NCBI GenBank assembly: GCA_021399435.1
Contig: JAJTUP010000023.1
Span: 868,001-932,000 of the forward strand
Reading direction: 5' to 3'
DNA from: Diaporthe sp. PMI_573
Taxonomy: Eukaryota; Ascomycota; Sordariomycetes; Diaporthales; Diaporthaceae
Length of the DNA: 64,000 bases
A program made the translations under genes and the position numbers. Each line of letters opens with the position of its first letter. Within the stretch, counting starts at the first letter, position 1. This document shows, one piece after another, positions 23,099 to 35,533 of the stretch. Under the pieces are notes generated by a model that made no database searches, was not told the origin of the DNA, and was given only the letters and a program-made list of their open reading frames with translations.

Positions 23099-24237
23099 AT
23101 GACGAGTCATACTATGGATGATATTGAACTTCCAATTCGACGTGATGAAGGAGTAGGCCATCGTCTTCGGCAGCATGCGTGTGGTGACTGGACCTCAGCT
23201 CCGGGCTCAAGTCAGCGGGCCTACGAAACATACTGCCAGACACAATGGGATGATTTCGCACAAGGCAAACGCAACTTTGATTACCACTCTCACGAAATCT
23301 TTGAGATTTTCAGAATGTTTCGGGAGAATGACGTGAAAGAGCACATAATCATTCATTTGAACAATTTACGCCAGGCCGCACCGAAACCATTGTCCGAATA
23401 CAATTGCCATCACATGATTGATTTCGTGGCCAGGCTCATCGCCCCGATCAATATCGGGACTCTGCCGAACGAGCTCAACACGCGACGCCATCTGGAGTGG
23501 AGTTCGGGCACACTGAGAAGCCTAGTCGCTGACCACTTCAATGAGCCACCAGTACTTACATTCGAGCACCTGAGGCTCCCAAAGGCATTCGATGCCTGGA
23601 GTCTGTGCAAGGTCGGAGGGATCGAAATTAGATTCACGGATAACCTCGCAGACCACCTGCTCCTAATCGATGACGATGCAGTGGTGCTGGTTTTCCACCA
23701 CGTCAGTTATCTGAAGCAACAGGACAAGGAGTGCGTACCCATAATTCACGAATGCCCGGAGACAAGAGACCCAGTTATACTGACAGACAAACAAGAACAT
23801 TGCTTCCAGCAGGACTGGCCGAGGAGACAATCAAAACGATCGCCCTCCTTTTCCCACAAGACGAATACAGCGAGCCAAAGCGGGCCAAACGCAAGAAACG
23901 AGTGTGGCTGAGAAAGCTCTGCAAGAGTCACATAGACAGAGGCGGATGCCTTGTGGATGAATGTCTGAGCAGGTGTTGGAGGGTGCCTAGCAGTCAGCGT
24001 CAGATCGAAAGGTTCAGGTTCTGGCGCGATCGACTGGGCGTGCTGAAGCAAGCCTACGATGAGACGACCCCGAGAACCGTCCCGCAGTGGTGGCATGACC
24101 GCCGCAACGGGCCTCAGTGGTTTCCCTTTTGGGTCGCCGTCGTTGCGTTGGTTTTTGCCACACTTGCCTTGTTTCTGACGGTGGTGCAGACGATCGAAGG
24201 AGGTCTGCAAGTGTATCTGGCCTACCACCCTGTTTGA
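23099..24237 (+). CDS. Membrane-anchored protein of a fungal HET/STAND-associated type
   Basis: Exons 23099-23730 and 23787-24237 (56-bp intron, phase 2, GTGCGT donor, CTGACAG acceptor) join two frames into 360 residues. The second part begins with the block LLPAGLAEETIKTIALLFPQ. It then has RQIERFRFWRDRLGVLKQA, QWWHDRRNGPQWFPFW, a single C-terminal membrane helix (about 329-350, VAVVALVFATLALFLTVV) and the short tail EGGLQVYLAYHP. From memory this C-terminal layout recurs in many Pezizomycotina proteins of unknown function; I cannot verify it here. The N-terminal 200 residues have no recognisable domain. No signal peptide is visible, so a tail-anchored topology is likely. An in-frame extension to 22757 exists but reads poorly. 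Its function is unknown; its position between a GDSG protein and a STAND protein suggests a shared process. Confidence 0.75.
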
Positions 24238-24725
24238 TAAGCACATTTGAGCCCGCTATGTAACGGTCATAAGGAAGCTGTCATGGGGAGGTCTTAGTTT
24301 TTATCTATTTCTCTTTCAGCTCTTGGGTACTATGGATTGTATTGATCGTGGCTTTCTGATAGGCGAGGGTGCTCAGTTGTTGTTTCTTGGTGTACCTTCA
24401 ACGGCGTTCACCATGGGTATCTAGAAATCCAGCAGAAAGGAATCCTGCACGAGAAATTCAAGGGACTAGTGAAACTCATACTGTTTCTGGTTGGGGTTAT
24501 AATCTTGTTTCTCTTCTTGGCTGTTCCTGTCCATCATTAAAGACGATGGTCTCGCAGACCATGCTGAAAGCTCAGAGTTCGAAATTGCGTCGGTAGTAAA
24601 TTCTTGCAGACCTAGGTAGCTGCGATCTCGTTGAACATTTCGTAACCAGCAAGACAGAAATGATTACTTTTCAATACAACTGCTTTCCAGATTTCTATTC
24701 TTAGCTAATGTACAAGCAATAAATT
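24238..24725. other. Spacer between convergent genes
   Basis: 488 bp between the stop of the membrane-protein gene (+) and the stop of the NACHT gene (-). I see only 3' flanking sequence. Confidence 0.6.
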
Positions 24726-27678
24726 TCAGTATCCTTCGCTCCAGTAGTCATTTCCATAAACGAACTTTGCCAACGTGGACATAAAGGGAATTATGATCCA
24801 TTGACTTAGAAAGGACGGAAGAGATCTAATTAAAAATGAGCTCAAAGGTAATGTGAAAGAGTATAGGCAAAACAGGAACCATCTGAAAATAACCATGTAT
24901 ACTTTCCATAAACACCTGAATAGACGTGAGCGGGGCCTTAGATGTTTAAATTGAGTTTTCTGCGTGCGCCGATGCTGCTTGTCGCTCAAGCTTCTCTCGT
25001 CGACCTGTGGCTCTCTGGTGGTAGGCTCCTGCAAGTTCTGGGCGGCGACGTAGTTGGTGACACCTGCCTTGGCGAGACACTCCCGGAAGAAAAGCGACGC
25101 TCCCCATGCGTAGTACCTCTGGAATGACAGTCTGTCGACACCGATCCCATGCTCTTGCAGTAGCTTATCCTCGTTCCAACCCTCTTCGCGTGAGGAGTTT
25201 GCAGGGGACCTGGTCCGGGATATCAGAGTTGCGATGCTGCTGTCTATATCACCGAGGACTTCACCTATGCGGGAGTCATAGGGGCTCTGTGGGTCCAGCT
25301 GCACGGCGTAAGGTATCAAATCTGTTGTGAGCTCGAGAATGCTTGGCGTGATGCCGTCCGTTGCTTCATTGCCCGAGTATTCTGCAAAGTCTAATCGGCA
25401 TAAAACATCCGGAGCCGCAGATTTTACCCATGCTGCGTAGGCCCGCAGAATGCTGAGTTGCGGGCTGAACTCGCGGCAAGAGCCCCTCGGGAGATTCACC
25501 TTCGGGAAGCCCGCGAGGGATTGGTCGGCAAGATAATCCTTGACTGTTCGATGGAGGAAGGTGACTTCCCGGGAATTCGAGACTTCAAGCAAGCCTCGCG
25601 TCCTGCTATCCAGGTAATAGGTGATACGGCTCCTGACTTCAGAAAGCTCAGCCACAGGAAGGGCTTCGATATGCCTTGGTCGATAGTAGTACTCGTCGTC
25701 GTGCTCCAGGTCGTGGAAGTCGTACATGAAAATGTGCAGTGGCTTCGTCGCTGTAAGGGCGATTTGGAGCATGGTAGCCATCTTCGCATGATAGATGGGT
25801 TCCACAGAATCCAGTATGTGCTTGAAAAACGGCCCAAGCTCCCGCGGAAAACTTTCCAACCTCCTGCATAAATCTGTGAAGCGATCACGATTCGTCATCC
25901 CCTCACGCAATAGTTTCGTAACCAAGACCACCCATAGGAAGACCCCGTCACAGCGTTCTACAATTTGGTCGATAAGCCATTGGCCGCCAGTTGGGTTTGA
26001 AGTGCCCAAGTCGACCCACCGCGGGTGTTCGCAAAGACGACAAGAGGCAAAGCTTCTGATATCGTTCCGTGTCAGATCATGGATGTACATCTTCGGACCG
26101 GCGCCAAATGCATCTTCGAATAGGTTCCATGGCCTGCTTGATACACACATCTTGATATGCTGGGATTGAGCCAGATCAAGTACCATTTCGCACTAACGCA
26201 TATTAAACAAGACTCAGTGATCGCGGAACTTTAGGGCTTGGGATAAAAGACAATATTGAGAGAGATGAGACAGACCAGTTCAAATTGATCATCATGGTTT
26301 CCTTCGAATTCGTCCATACCATCGATAAAGAAACAAAAATTGGCCCTTTTCCGGATTTTCTCCAGTTTCATATTTCTCAAGGCTTCCGTCAGGCTGGCCA
26401 ACGACCAAGGCCGGCCAGGAAATTTCGGATTGTCCAATTCGTGCCACCGTTCTTCACAAGCAATAGGAATAAGGTCTGGACACTGGCGAAATATATCGTA
26501 GAGCAAGGATCGCAAAAGACCTTCCTGGGACCTTTGTATCGATGAGCCAGAATTCCAGAAATAATGAGCGACGATAATGGTTGGAGATGCCCAACGATTC
26601 ACAAGCTCATGTGTCCGTGCTGCACCGGCAACGAATTTCATGAGTGTGGACTTTCCGGAGCCCGGCTTTCCTGACACCCAGAAAATGCCGTTCCTGAGCT
26701 CAAGCCACTGGGCAAATGCACTCTTGTTTCGGTCGTCCTTTTCGCTTGGAATACGCGAAGTCCTCTTCTTCTCGGGGGTTTCGTCACCAAGCAGCCACCG
26801 AAATGTTTGCGCGTGGGCCTCAGAAATAGCTTTGTGTCTCCGAGGACGAGCCTCAAACTGCAAGGACTGCATGAAACGCTGCAGCTTGCTTCGAAGGTCC
26901 ACAACAGCACGCAATGTGCTGAACAGCTGACCAAGTGACTCGTAATTTTCGAGCTGTATTGGCTTTTGGTCCTTTTCCTTTTGAACGTCTGCAAGCATAT
27001 TCTCAATTCGTGTCAATGAACTCTTGACTTCTTCGATCCTTTTATTCTGGTCGATCTGCAACTCGACGCTCTGGCTCTGCAATTGAGCCTGTCCGTTATG
27101 GTAATAGCTATTGACTCGTCAGTGCTATTTCGTAATATATTCCATGCTTGATATGCTGAACCTTGGAATCGAGCAAAACTGAAATGGAAATGATACCTAG
27201 AAATGGTAAAAATATGGAGCGTCAACGTCGTTTGTCTCTGATGAAGGCGCCCCTCTATCCTTTTGATGTCGCCGTCCTTCCAGAACTTATCCATAGCCTT
27301 GCGAAAGCTCGCCCATTTGCTCTTGGAGTCACCGTCAGTTCTGGGCCGTAGACCCTTGGTGATTCGTAGTAGCTCATCGCAATCCTCCTTGCACAACTCG
27401 GCGAGCCTTTTGACCGCAAGCATCGTCCTCTCCACGTCACGATCAACCAATACACCCTGCAGACGAGCATTATCCTGAGCAACTGGCCGCTGGCAGGTGT
27501 GTTCCAATCTGCTGCTTAGGCCTCTGAGGTCCCCATAGACCTTCTCGAGTGACACGAAATCGGCGGTGGAGCCAGTGTCACTCCGATACAACTCGACAGT
27601 GGTCTTGATCAGGTCAGATGCGAAGGAGATGAAGGACACCACATTGGCAACCAGCCCGAACGCGGTGAGTGGATCCAT
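24726..27678 (-). CDS. STAND NTPase with NACHT domain and C-terminal membrane segment
   Basis: NLR-like signal-transducing ATPase. Exons 27678-27197, 27107-26276 and 26192-24726 (introns 89 and 83 bp) give 926 residues. The N-terminus MDPLTAFGLVANVVSFISFA matches the fungal STAND N-terminal helical domain. NACHT follows: Walker A GKPGSGKS (307-314), Walker B FFIDGMDEF (420-428), then the sensor block CVSSRPW and HDLTRNDI. A winged-helix-like region contains LLEVSNSREVTFLHRTVKDYL. Instead of ANK, TPR or WD repeats, the C-terminus is a non-repeat region ending in strongly hydrophobic stretches (about 860-915) that look like one or two membrane helices. ATG at 27678 is chosen because the frame upstream of it has no ATG. 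The second donor (GTCTGT) is weak, but phase and family alignment support it. Confidence 0.9.
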
Positions 27679-28706
27679 CTCAAAGATCGCTGTCGGCACT
27701 GTATCGGGTCTTGGATGCACAAGGAAGGAGTGGTAAGAAGAGACGATGGTGGGACTGCTAATTAATTCGCGGTTGTGCATATGAATAGGTAGAATCAAAT
27801 GAAATTCAGGTCACGAAGCTGCCAGCCTCGTATAAATTTCGAGCACGTGAGCATCTTTTTTTCTTACTTGTGCTGTGCACCTTGCACTTCAACATGCATT
27901 TGCGCACGCCAGCAAACGCCCACCAGAGAACAAATTTGGCCCCTGATCGGAATCCTGGGCCACGACCTGATTTGTCGGCCCATCAATGGATTCAAGATTA
28001 GCGGCAGGCCAAGATGGCTGGGGAGGGTGACCGGAATGCTCAACAGCCACTGCTTCCCATGCTGAGCCATGTCCGACCGGTTTGTCGGGTTGCACTGCAT
28101 ATGCAGCTATCGTGCGAAATGCGGCTGAGCTCCCACAATGGGGCAGCGCAATTGTGTCCAGACGCCCACAGCCACTGCATCAATCAGGCTAGCAAGTCTG
28201 TCTTTTTAATCATACTGTAGAGGCATATGAATGAACCAAGAAGGCAGACACATAAAATGATTAACAAAGAGAAAGAAGAACTCAGAGGGTATCATTTAAA
28301 ACACAGAGAATGCTATATACACAAACCCAGCCACATAACCCAAATAAACGCCCCAAACGTAAAACACACACCCCAAACACCTAACGTACATACAACGTAT
28401 ACCAAACATACATACATACATAACTAACGTATACGCCCAGCGCATTCCCAAATCATTCACTCATAAACCTAACCAAAGTCGGGCGCGAGCCCATTTACGT
28501 CTACTTGATGCCTTTGTATACGTGGTCTGTGACCTTTTACGGGTCTATTTTATAAAAAGCAAAAGAAAGAAAATTGAAACCAGAGCAAACCCTTCAGATA
28601 CTTTTCTTCTTTCCTTGCACCATCCTTTGGTACCAGATTTACCCATTCAATAGTTTTCGTAACGCGCAAAAAGTAAGTGAGTCTAGATACACAGCAGCAA
28701 AGATTC
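27679..28706. other. Spacer with a G-poor tract
   Basis: About 1 kb between the STAND gene start and the URA2 stop (both minus strand). At about 28310-28440 the plus strand is very poor in G and rich in A and C with ACAT repeats. This would be transcribed as a G/U-rich stretch if URA2 transcripts extend there. No gene is seen. Confidence 0.5.
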
Positions 28707-31700
28707 TCAGTTGGACATGACAAGAGCCAAGAGAGCCATGCGGGTGTAGAGACCATACTTCATCTGCGTCCAAAAGTCAGCACACGATCACCTCTTCGGG
28801 CTGGGGGAAAGACTTACCTGTCTGAAGTACGCCGCCCTGGGGTCAAAGTCCACCTCCTCCGCAATCTCCTCGTTCCTGGGGAGCGGGTGCATGACGATCA
28901 TGCTGCTCTTGGCGTTCTGCAGCGTGGCGTTGTCGATGCGGTACGCGCCGCGGACCTTCTCGTACTCCTCCTGGCTGGGGAAGCGCTCCTGCTGCACGCG
29001 CGTGCAGTACAGGACGTCGCTGCGGGCCAGGATCTCGGGCGTCAGGGTCTCCGACACGGTGAGGAGCTGGCCGGACTTGACGAGCTGCTCGTGCACCTGC
29101 GGCGGCAGCGACAGGCTCTTGGGGGAGACGAGCTGCACCTTTACCTGGTAGTGCTGGAGCAGGTAGACGAGCGAGTGCACGGGGCGGCCGTAGAGCAGGT
29201 CACCGACGAAGGTGATGGTCAGGCCCTGCACGGTGCCCAGCTCCTCACGGATGGTGAAGAGGTCCAGGAAGGCCTGGGTGGGGTGCTCCTTGGATCCGTT
29301 GCCACCGTTGATGACCGGCACGGGCGAGAACTTCCTAGCAACCTTGACCGAGCTCTCTTCAGGATGGCGCAGGACGACGGCGTCTCCGTAGCAGGCAAGA
29401 GTCCGCAGTGTGTCCTGCAAGGTCTCGCCCTTCTTGACTGAAGACGTCGATGTGGAAATGGCGATAGTCCGTCCACCAAGACGCTGCATCGCCGCGTCAA
29501 ACGAGGCTGATGTCCGCGTTGAGGGCTCGTAGAACATCGTGCAGAGCAGACGGCCCTTGAGCACATTCAGGACACCCTCACGCTGAACACCAGTCCGCAT
29601 CTCCTGTGCGACAGTGAATAGGAGATGAAGGTCGGCCCGAGTGTACTGGGTGACCGACAGGACGTGAGACATCTTGAACGAGTGCGGCTGGGCAAGCAGC
29701 GCTTGCAGAGGACTGTCATGCGAGGGGTGGAGAGGCAGCGATGGGCCGAAATCCTCGAAGACAGGGTTCTTGAAAGAGTGACCCAGCGCACTGTCCAAGC
29801 CCCGAGGCTTGACAATCGGCCGCGCTGAGCCAATCATCGATGAGCGGCGATCTGTCCCCCGTGGAGTCTCTGCAGCTTGCGAAAGCGGCTTCATCAGCGG
29901 CGACATGGGTGGCGGCAATGCGCCATGTCTTGACATGTCCTTCCCAATGGTGGGTCCCTCGAGAATTTGTCCATCAAGACAGACAAGTCTGTTCTGGAAC
30001 GTGATGCGCTGAACGGCTCCCCTCATGACACGTCCAGCAAATGGAGACCAGCCAGCGGTGGAAGAGACCGTAGAAGGACGCTCAATCTCGACCTCCACGA
30101 AAGTGCCGGCTTGGTCATGGAGCTCGAAGATCTCAACAGGGTTGTCATGTAGACGCTTCTTGATGTCGTCGATCGTGAGTTTGCCTTCGCAGACAGAGGT
30201 GAGAAGCAGGGGCAGAGCGTCTGCGATTCCAACTGTGGAATCGGCCTTGGCACCGGCAGCAGCAGCCAATTGGTAAGGCAGACTGCCAATGGAGAAGATG
30301 TCGATGTCGCTCAGATGCTCCCACAGGGCGCGTTGATCCTCAACAGTTGGTAGAAAGTCGCATTGAGGGTAGTCCTTCTGTGTGAGGTACAGCGAGTAGA
30401 TAGACACATCACAGGTAACCTTGAGTCCCTTCTGCTTGCTGAGGCCGATGAGCTTGATGTCATCCTTGGTCGTAACAGATGTGACATGGATCTTTCTGTT
30501 GTGAAGACTGGCCAAGAGGAGAATCGATGCCAGGTCGGTGACCTTGGCATCTGTCAAGATTGGCTTGTGGGATGGCCAGGCGTCGAAGTGGGCGGTGACA
30601 GCGGCAACCTTGCTTATGTTGTCGGACAGGTGGTTGAAGGGGATGAACAAGGCACCCACATCTCCAGCAACGTGACTGATTTGGTTGGCGTTTGACGAGG
30701 TGGCAGCGACTGACACGTTGAAGTCACAGTAGACACCAGACTTGCCGTTCTGCTGAGCGACGGTCAAAGAGCGCGCATCTGTGATTGCGCCGTCCCGGCC
30801 AACGGCCATGGCACGAATCATGGTGAAACCTGCAGCAAGGGAGGCCTTGGTCACGACCTCCAAGTCGCGGCTCTTCTCCGAGACAATTCCGGGCACGAAG
30901 GCCGCGATGTTGACAAGGCCAGGCAACAGAACAGTGCGATGGCTGGTCTGGTAGTCCACGATGCTCACGTCAAGAGCCATGTGCTTGGCAATGGCCTCGA
31001 CGAGGATCTTGGCGTTCTTCACGTTCGTAACCAAGGGAATCTGGTAGTCGACGGCCATTCTTCGCGTCCTGTAACCCTTGCTCATGTAGTTGGCTGGGCG
31101 GCGGTACTTGTTGTTGGACGGCAGGTTGATGTACAGGTCGATCATGTTGTTTGCCAAATGCTGCGTGAGTGAGAATTCGGACTTCTGATCGTCCTCCTGC
31201 AGAGCCTCCAGGAATTGGACGGGGATGTCGTGGTTTTGGAGGAAGTCGGCAGTACCTGCTGTGGCAAAGAGCTTGTAGCCCAGCTCCTGCAATTTCTTGA
31301 TGGACGGAAGCATTTCCATCTTGTCCTTGTAAGATCCCAGCGAAAGCAGGATGTTGTTCTTGGGGATCTTGAAACCCGTGGACATCAAGCCCTTCAAGTA
31401 TGCCTCATACTTGTCAACGCCGAAGCAAGCAACCTCACCGGTGGAGGCCATCTCAACTCCCAAGACAGGGTCGGCCCCCGATAGACGGGAGAAACTGAAC
31501 TGCGGGACCTTGACACCCACGGCATCAGCGGGCCTCTCGACTACCGGGTACGGCTCGAAAGGCACGTCCATGATGGCCTTGGTAGCCATCTCGATAAGGT
31601 CGACACCCATGACCTTAGAGACGAAGGGGAACGAACGAGATGCTCGAACGTTGCATTCGATGACCTTGATATCGTTGTCCTTTGCGATGAACTGGATGTT

Positions 31701-34700
31701 CATCGGTCCAGTAACGTTCAGCGCGACCGCGATCTTACGAGTTGCCTCTTCGATGCGCTCGATAGTGGTCTTCTCAAGATCTTGGGGTGGCAGAATAAGA
31801 GTTGCATCACCCGAGTGCACACCGGCATTCTCGACGTGCTCAGAGATAAAGTGACCAACAAGCTCTCCGTCATGGGCAACGGCGTCCATCTCAATCTCCT
31901 TGGCATTCTCAATATACTTTGTGATGACGACTGGGTGCTCAGGCGACACATCCGTCGCCTGCTTCAGGTAGTTCTCCAGATCTGCCTCGGAGTAGACCGT
32001 GTTCATAGCGGCACCGGAAAGCACGTAAGAAGGCCTGACCAGCACAGGGTAGGAGACAATGTTGCAGAACTCCTGGGCCTTGTCGAAGCTGGTCAGCTCC
32101 TTCCAGGTAGGCTGGTCAACGCCAATGCGGTCAAGCATACGAGAGAACTTGTAGCGGTTCTCTGCGGAGTCGATCATTTCAGGAGACGTTCCCAGCATCT
32201 TGGCTCCAGCTCGATGAAGCTGCAGAGCAATGTTGTTGGGAGTCTGACCACCCATGGCTCCGAGGATACCCTTCGCAGCCTCCAACTGGTAGATATCAAG
32301 AACGGTCTCGATAGTGATGTTCTCGAAATAGAGCTTGTCGGCTTCATCATAATCGGTGCTCACAGTTTCTGGGTTGTAATTTACCATCATGGTCTTAAAC
32401 CCAGCCTCCCGGAGTGTGCGAATAGCCCGGACGGAGCACCAGTCGAACTCGACCGAGGACCCGATTCTGTAGACACCGGAGCCCAGGACCATAACGCCAT
32501 GCTCGTCAAAGTTGACATCATGTTGCGTGGCGTTGTAGGTAAGGTACAGGTAGTTCGTCATGGCTGGGAACTCGGCGGCCACCGTGTCAATCTGCTTGAC
32601 GAAGGGCATGATACCGGCTTCTTCCCTCAAGCGACGCACCGCCAACTCGTTTGAGTTCCAGAATTTGGCCAGCTGTCGGTCCGAGAACCCGAGCCTCTTG
32701 GCCTGTAGAAGGATGTTCGGGTTTGAAGCGATGTCGCCAGTGTTGTACTGTGCCATGTCTTTACTGAAATTGCTCAAGCCCTTAAGCTTGTTGAGAAACC
32801 ACTTGTCAATCTTGGTCAGCTCCCAGATCTTGTCCACGGTGTAGCCAGCATGCATAGCGTTGGCAATGGCGAAGAGACGTTGATCCGATGGTGTTTGCAG
32901 CTCATCATCGATCGACATGAGAGCGTTCGAGGTTTCGTTGAAGCCCAGGTTCTGGAAGTCGATCGCGCGGATCGCTTTCTGGATCGCCTCTTCGAAGCTT
33001 CTGCCGATGCTCATGACTTCACCAACACTCTTCATGGAAGAGCCCAGCTGCGTCGACACACGAGTGAACTTCTTGAGGTCCCAACGAGGCATCTTCACAA
33101 CAACGTAATCGAGAGAGGGCTCGAAGCAAGCGCAAGTGGACCGGGTAACCGAGTTTGTAATGTCTTTCAGGGGGATGTTCAAACCCAGCTTGGCGGCTAT
33201 AAAAGCGAGAGGGTAGCCAGTAGCTTTGGAGGCGAGTGCCGAGGACCTCGAAAGTCTTGCGTTGACTTCAATGATGCAGTACTCTTTCGAGAACGGGTTG
33301 AGTGCGTACTGGATGTTGCACTCTCCGACCACTCCGAGGTGACGGATGACATTGACGGCAGTGGTGCGAAGCATATTGTAATCCTCGTCGGACAGAGTCT
33401 GAGACGGAGCAACCACGATCGAGTCACCGGTGTGAATACCCAAGGGGTCGAAGTTCTCCATATTACAGACGGTGATGCAGTTGTCCTGGGCATCTCGGAC
33501 GACTTCGTACTCGATTTCCTTCCAGCCCTTCATACTGCGCTCGATGAGAACTTGAGGGCTGGCAGCGAAAGCCTTATTGCAGAGATCAAGAAGCTCGGCT
33601 TCGTTGTTTGCGAAGCCACTGCCCAGTCCGCCAAGGGCATAGGCGGCTCTCACGATAACGGGGAAGCCGATACCCTTGACCGCGTTCATGGCCTCATCGA
33701 CGTTGTTCGCCGAGGCAGACTTGGCACACTTCTCGCCGATAGACTCCATGCTGCGAGCAAAGAGCTCTCGGTCCTCGGTTGTGATAATGGTGTCGATCGG
33801 TGTACCGAGCACCTTGACTCCAAGCTCCTCGAACTCGTCCTTCAGCTGAATACCAACTTGCAGAGCAGTCTGGCCACCAAAGGTCACGTAAATGGCATCA
33901 GGCCGCTCGTATTGGATGACCTTTCGAACAAACTCAGCGTTCACCGGAAGGAAGTAGACCTTGTCCGCCAGACCCTTGGACGTCTGGATAGTGGCAATGT
34001 TGGGGTTGATGAGCACGGTGTAGATGCCCTCCTCCTTCAAGGCTTTGATAGCCTGACTGCCAGAGTAGTCGAATTCACCGGCCTGACCGATGCTGAGACC
34101 ACCACTGCCAAGCACGAGGACCTTCTTGGGCTTGACACGAGGGTGCGCTGCCTCAATCTCCGCCGCCGTGCCTCCGGGGAAGCTAACAGGCTTAGAAAGG
34201 AGGCTGCTGTCCGAAGCGCAGTTGGTGATGGTTTGGATGAAGACATCGAACAGGAACTCGGTGTCCCGCGGGCCGGGAGTGCTCTCAGGGTGGAATTGAA
34301 CACTGAAGTATGGCTTGTTGACGTGTGCGATACCCTCGTTGGTTCCATCGTTCGCATTCACGAAAAGCTCCTGCCAGTCTGAGGAGAGTGACTTGCTGTC
34401 GACGGCGAAACCGTGGTTCTGAGATGTGATGTGGCACTTTCCAGTGATCATGCTTGTGCAAGGAATGTTGTGCCCTCTGTTACCAAACTTCAGCTTGGTC
34501 GTGCCGGCTCCGGCAGCCCTGGCGAGCAGCTGGTGGCCCAAGCAGATACCAAATACTGGGGTGCGGTTCTTTGCCATGGCAGTTGCGATGTTCTTTACTG
34601 TGACGTCTAGGACAGAAGGGTCGCCGGGACCGTTGGAGATGAACAGACCGTCGTACTCCTCGCCCGCCTGTGCCACAATATCGTGGTCCCAGGGGCATAC

Positions 34701-35533
34701 GAGGACCTCTACACCTCGCTTGAGGAAGCACCGAAGCTGGTTGAATTTCATACCGACGTCCAGGCAGAGGATCCGGATGGTCCTGCCGGACGGGTGCTTC
34801 AAAGCAATGTCTGCAGGAGGCGTGTACAGTTTTGGCGCCTTGATGGACACTAAGGAGAAGTGAGCAGAAAGTCGACACAAGGCCCATTTCGCTTTCACTC
34901 ACCCTCTGCTACGAGGTTTTTCTCATTTGGGTTGACCCAATCAACGGTGTCAAAATACGGCTTCCAGTCCTTCATAGCCTGCGGGATGCCGATCGTCTGG
35001 CCGTTGGTGCCATTGGGGACGCCATTGGCCCCTTGTGGCTTTTGCAGCAGCATGCGGCCAAGCATGCTGCCCTTCTCACGGATGTGCTTGGTCAGTGCCC
35101 GGGTGTCAACCCCGTGCATCGCCGGTATGCCCTGCTCCTTCAGCCAGGTTCCGAGCGAAGAAGTTGCCAGGTAATGGGAGTAGTCCTCGCCCGAGTAGGA
35201 GGCGGTGACGAGACCGGCGATGTGGATCTGGGACGACTCGAAGTAGGCGGGCAGGTCGCGCAGCAGCTCATCCATGGTCTCCCTCGAGGGAACACCATAG
35301 TTGCCGACCAGGGGGAATGTGATGACGAGTATTTGGCCGCGGTAGGAAGGGTCTGTGACGGACTCGGGGTAGCCGACCATGCCGGTCTGAAAGACCAGCT
35401 CACCGGCAATGCTCTTGGGAGCACCGAAGCTGTAGCCCTGGTAGGCGGAGCCATCTTCGAGCTCCAAGCAGAAGAGGTCCTCATTTTGTCCGGTGAGGCT
35501 AGCCGAAGCTGGCGGGAAAGCCTTGGAAGCCAT
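28707..35533 (-). CDS. URA2: Glutamine-dependent carbamoyl-phosphate synthase / aspartate transcarbamylase
   Basis: Multifunctional enzyme for the first two steps of pyrimidine synthesis (Neurospora pyr-3, yeast URA2). Exons 35533-34903, 34849-28818 and 28763-28707 give 2239 residues. Order: glutamine amidotransferase (about 20-430, catalytic Cys313 in GICLGHQ and the QFHPEST motif), two CPSase ATP-grasp halves (from about 460, [20 protein letters not shown]), and an allosteric domain. Next comes a dihydroorotase-like domain in which the metal-binding HxH region is replaced ([14 protein letters not shown]), so that activity is lost as in other fungi. ATCase occupies about the last 310 residues ([33 protein letters not shown]). 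The 54-bp last intron separates a 57-bp exon coding [18 protein letters not shown], the conserved ATCase end. UTP feedback regulation is known for the family. Confidence 0.98.

Noticed and set aside
32850..34382. 510-codon plus-strand open frame opposite URA2
   Set aside because: It lies entirely antisense to conserved CPSase sequence; the frame is open because of codon bias of the real gene.
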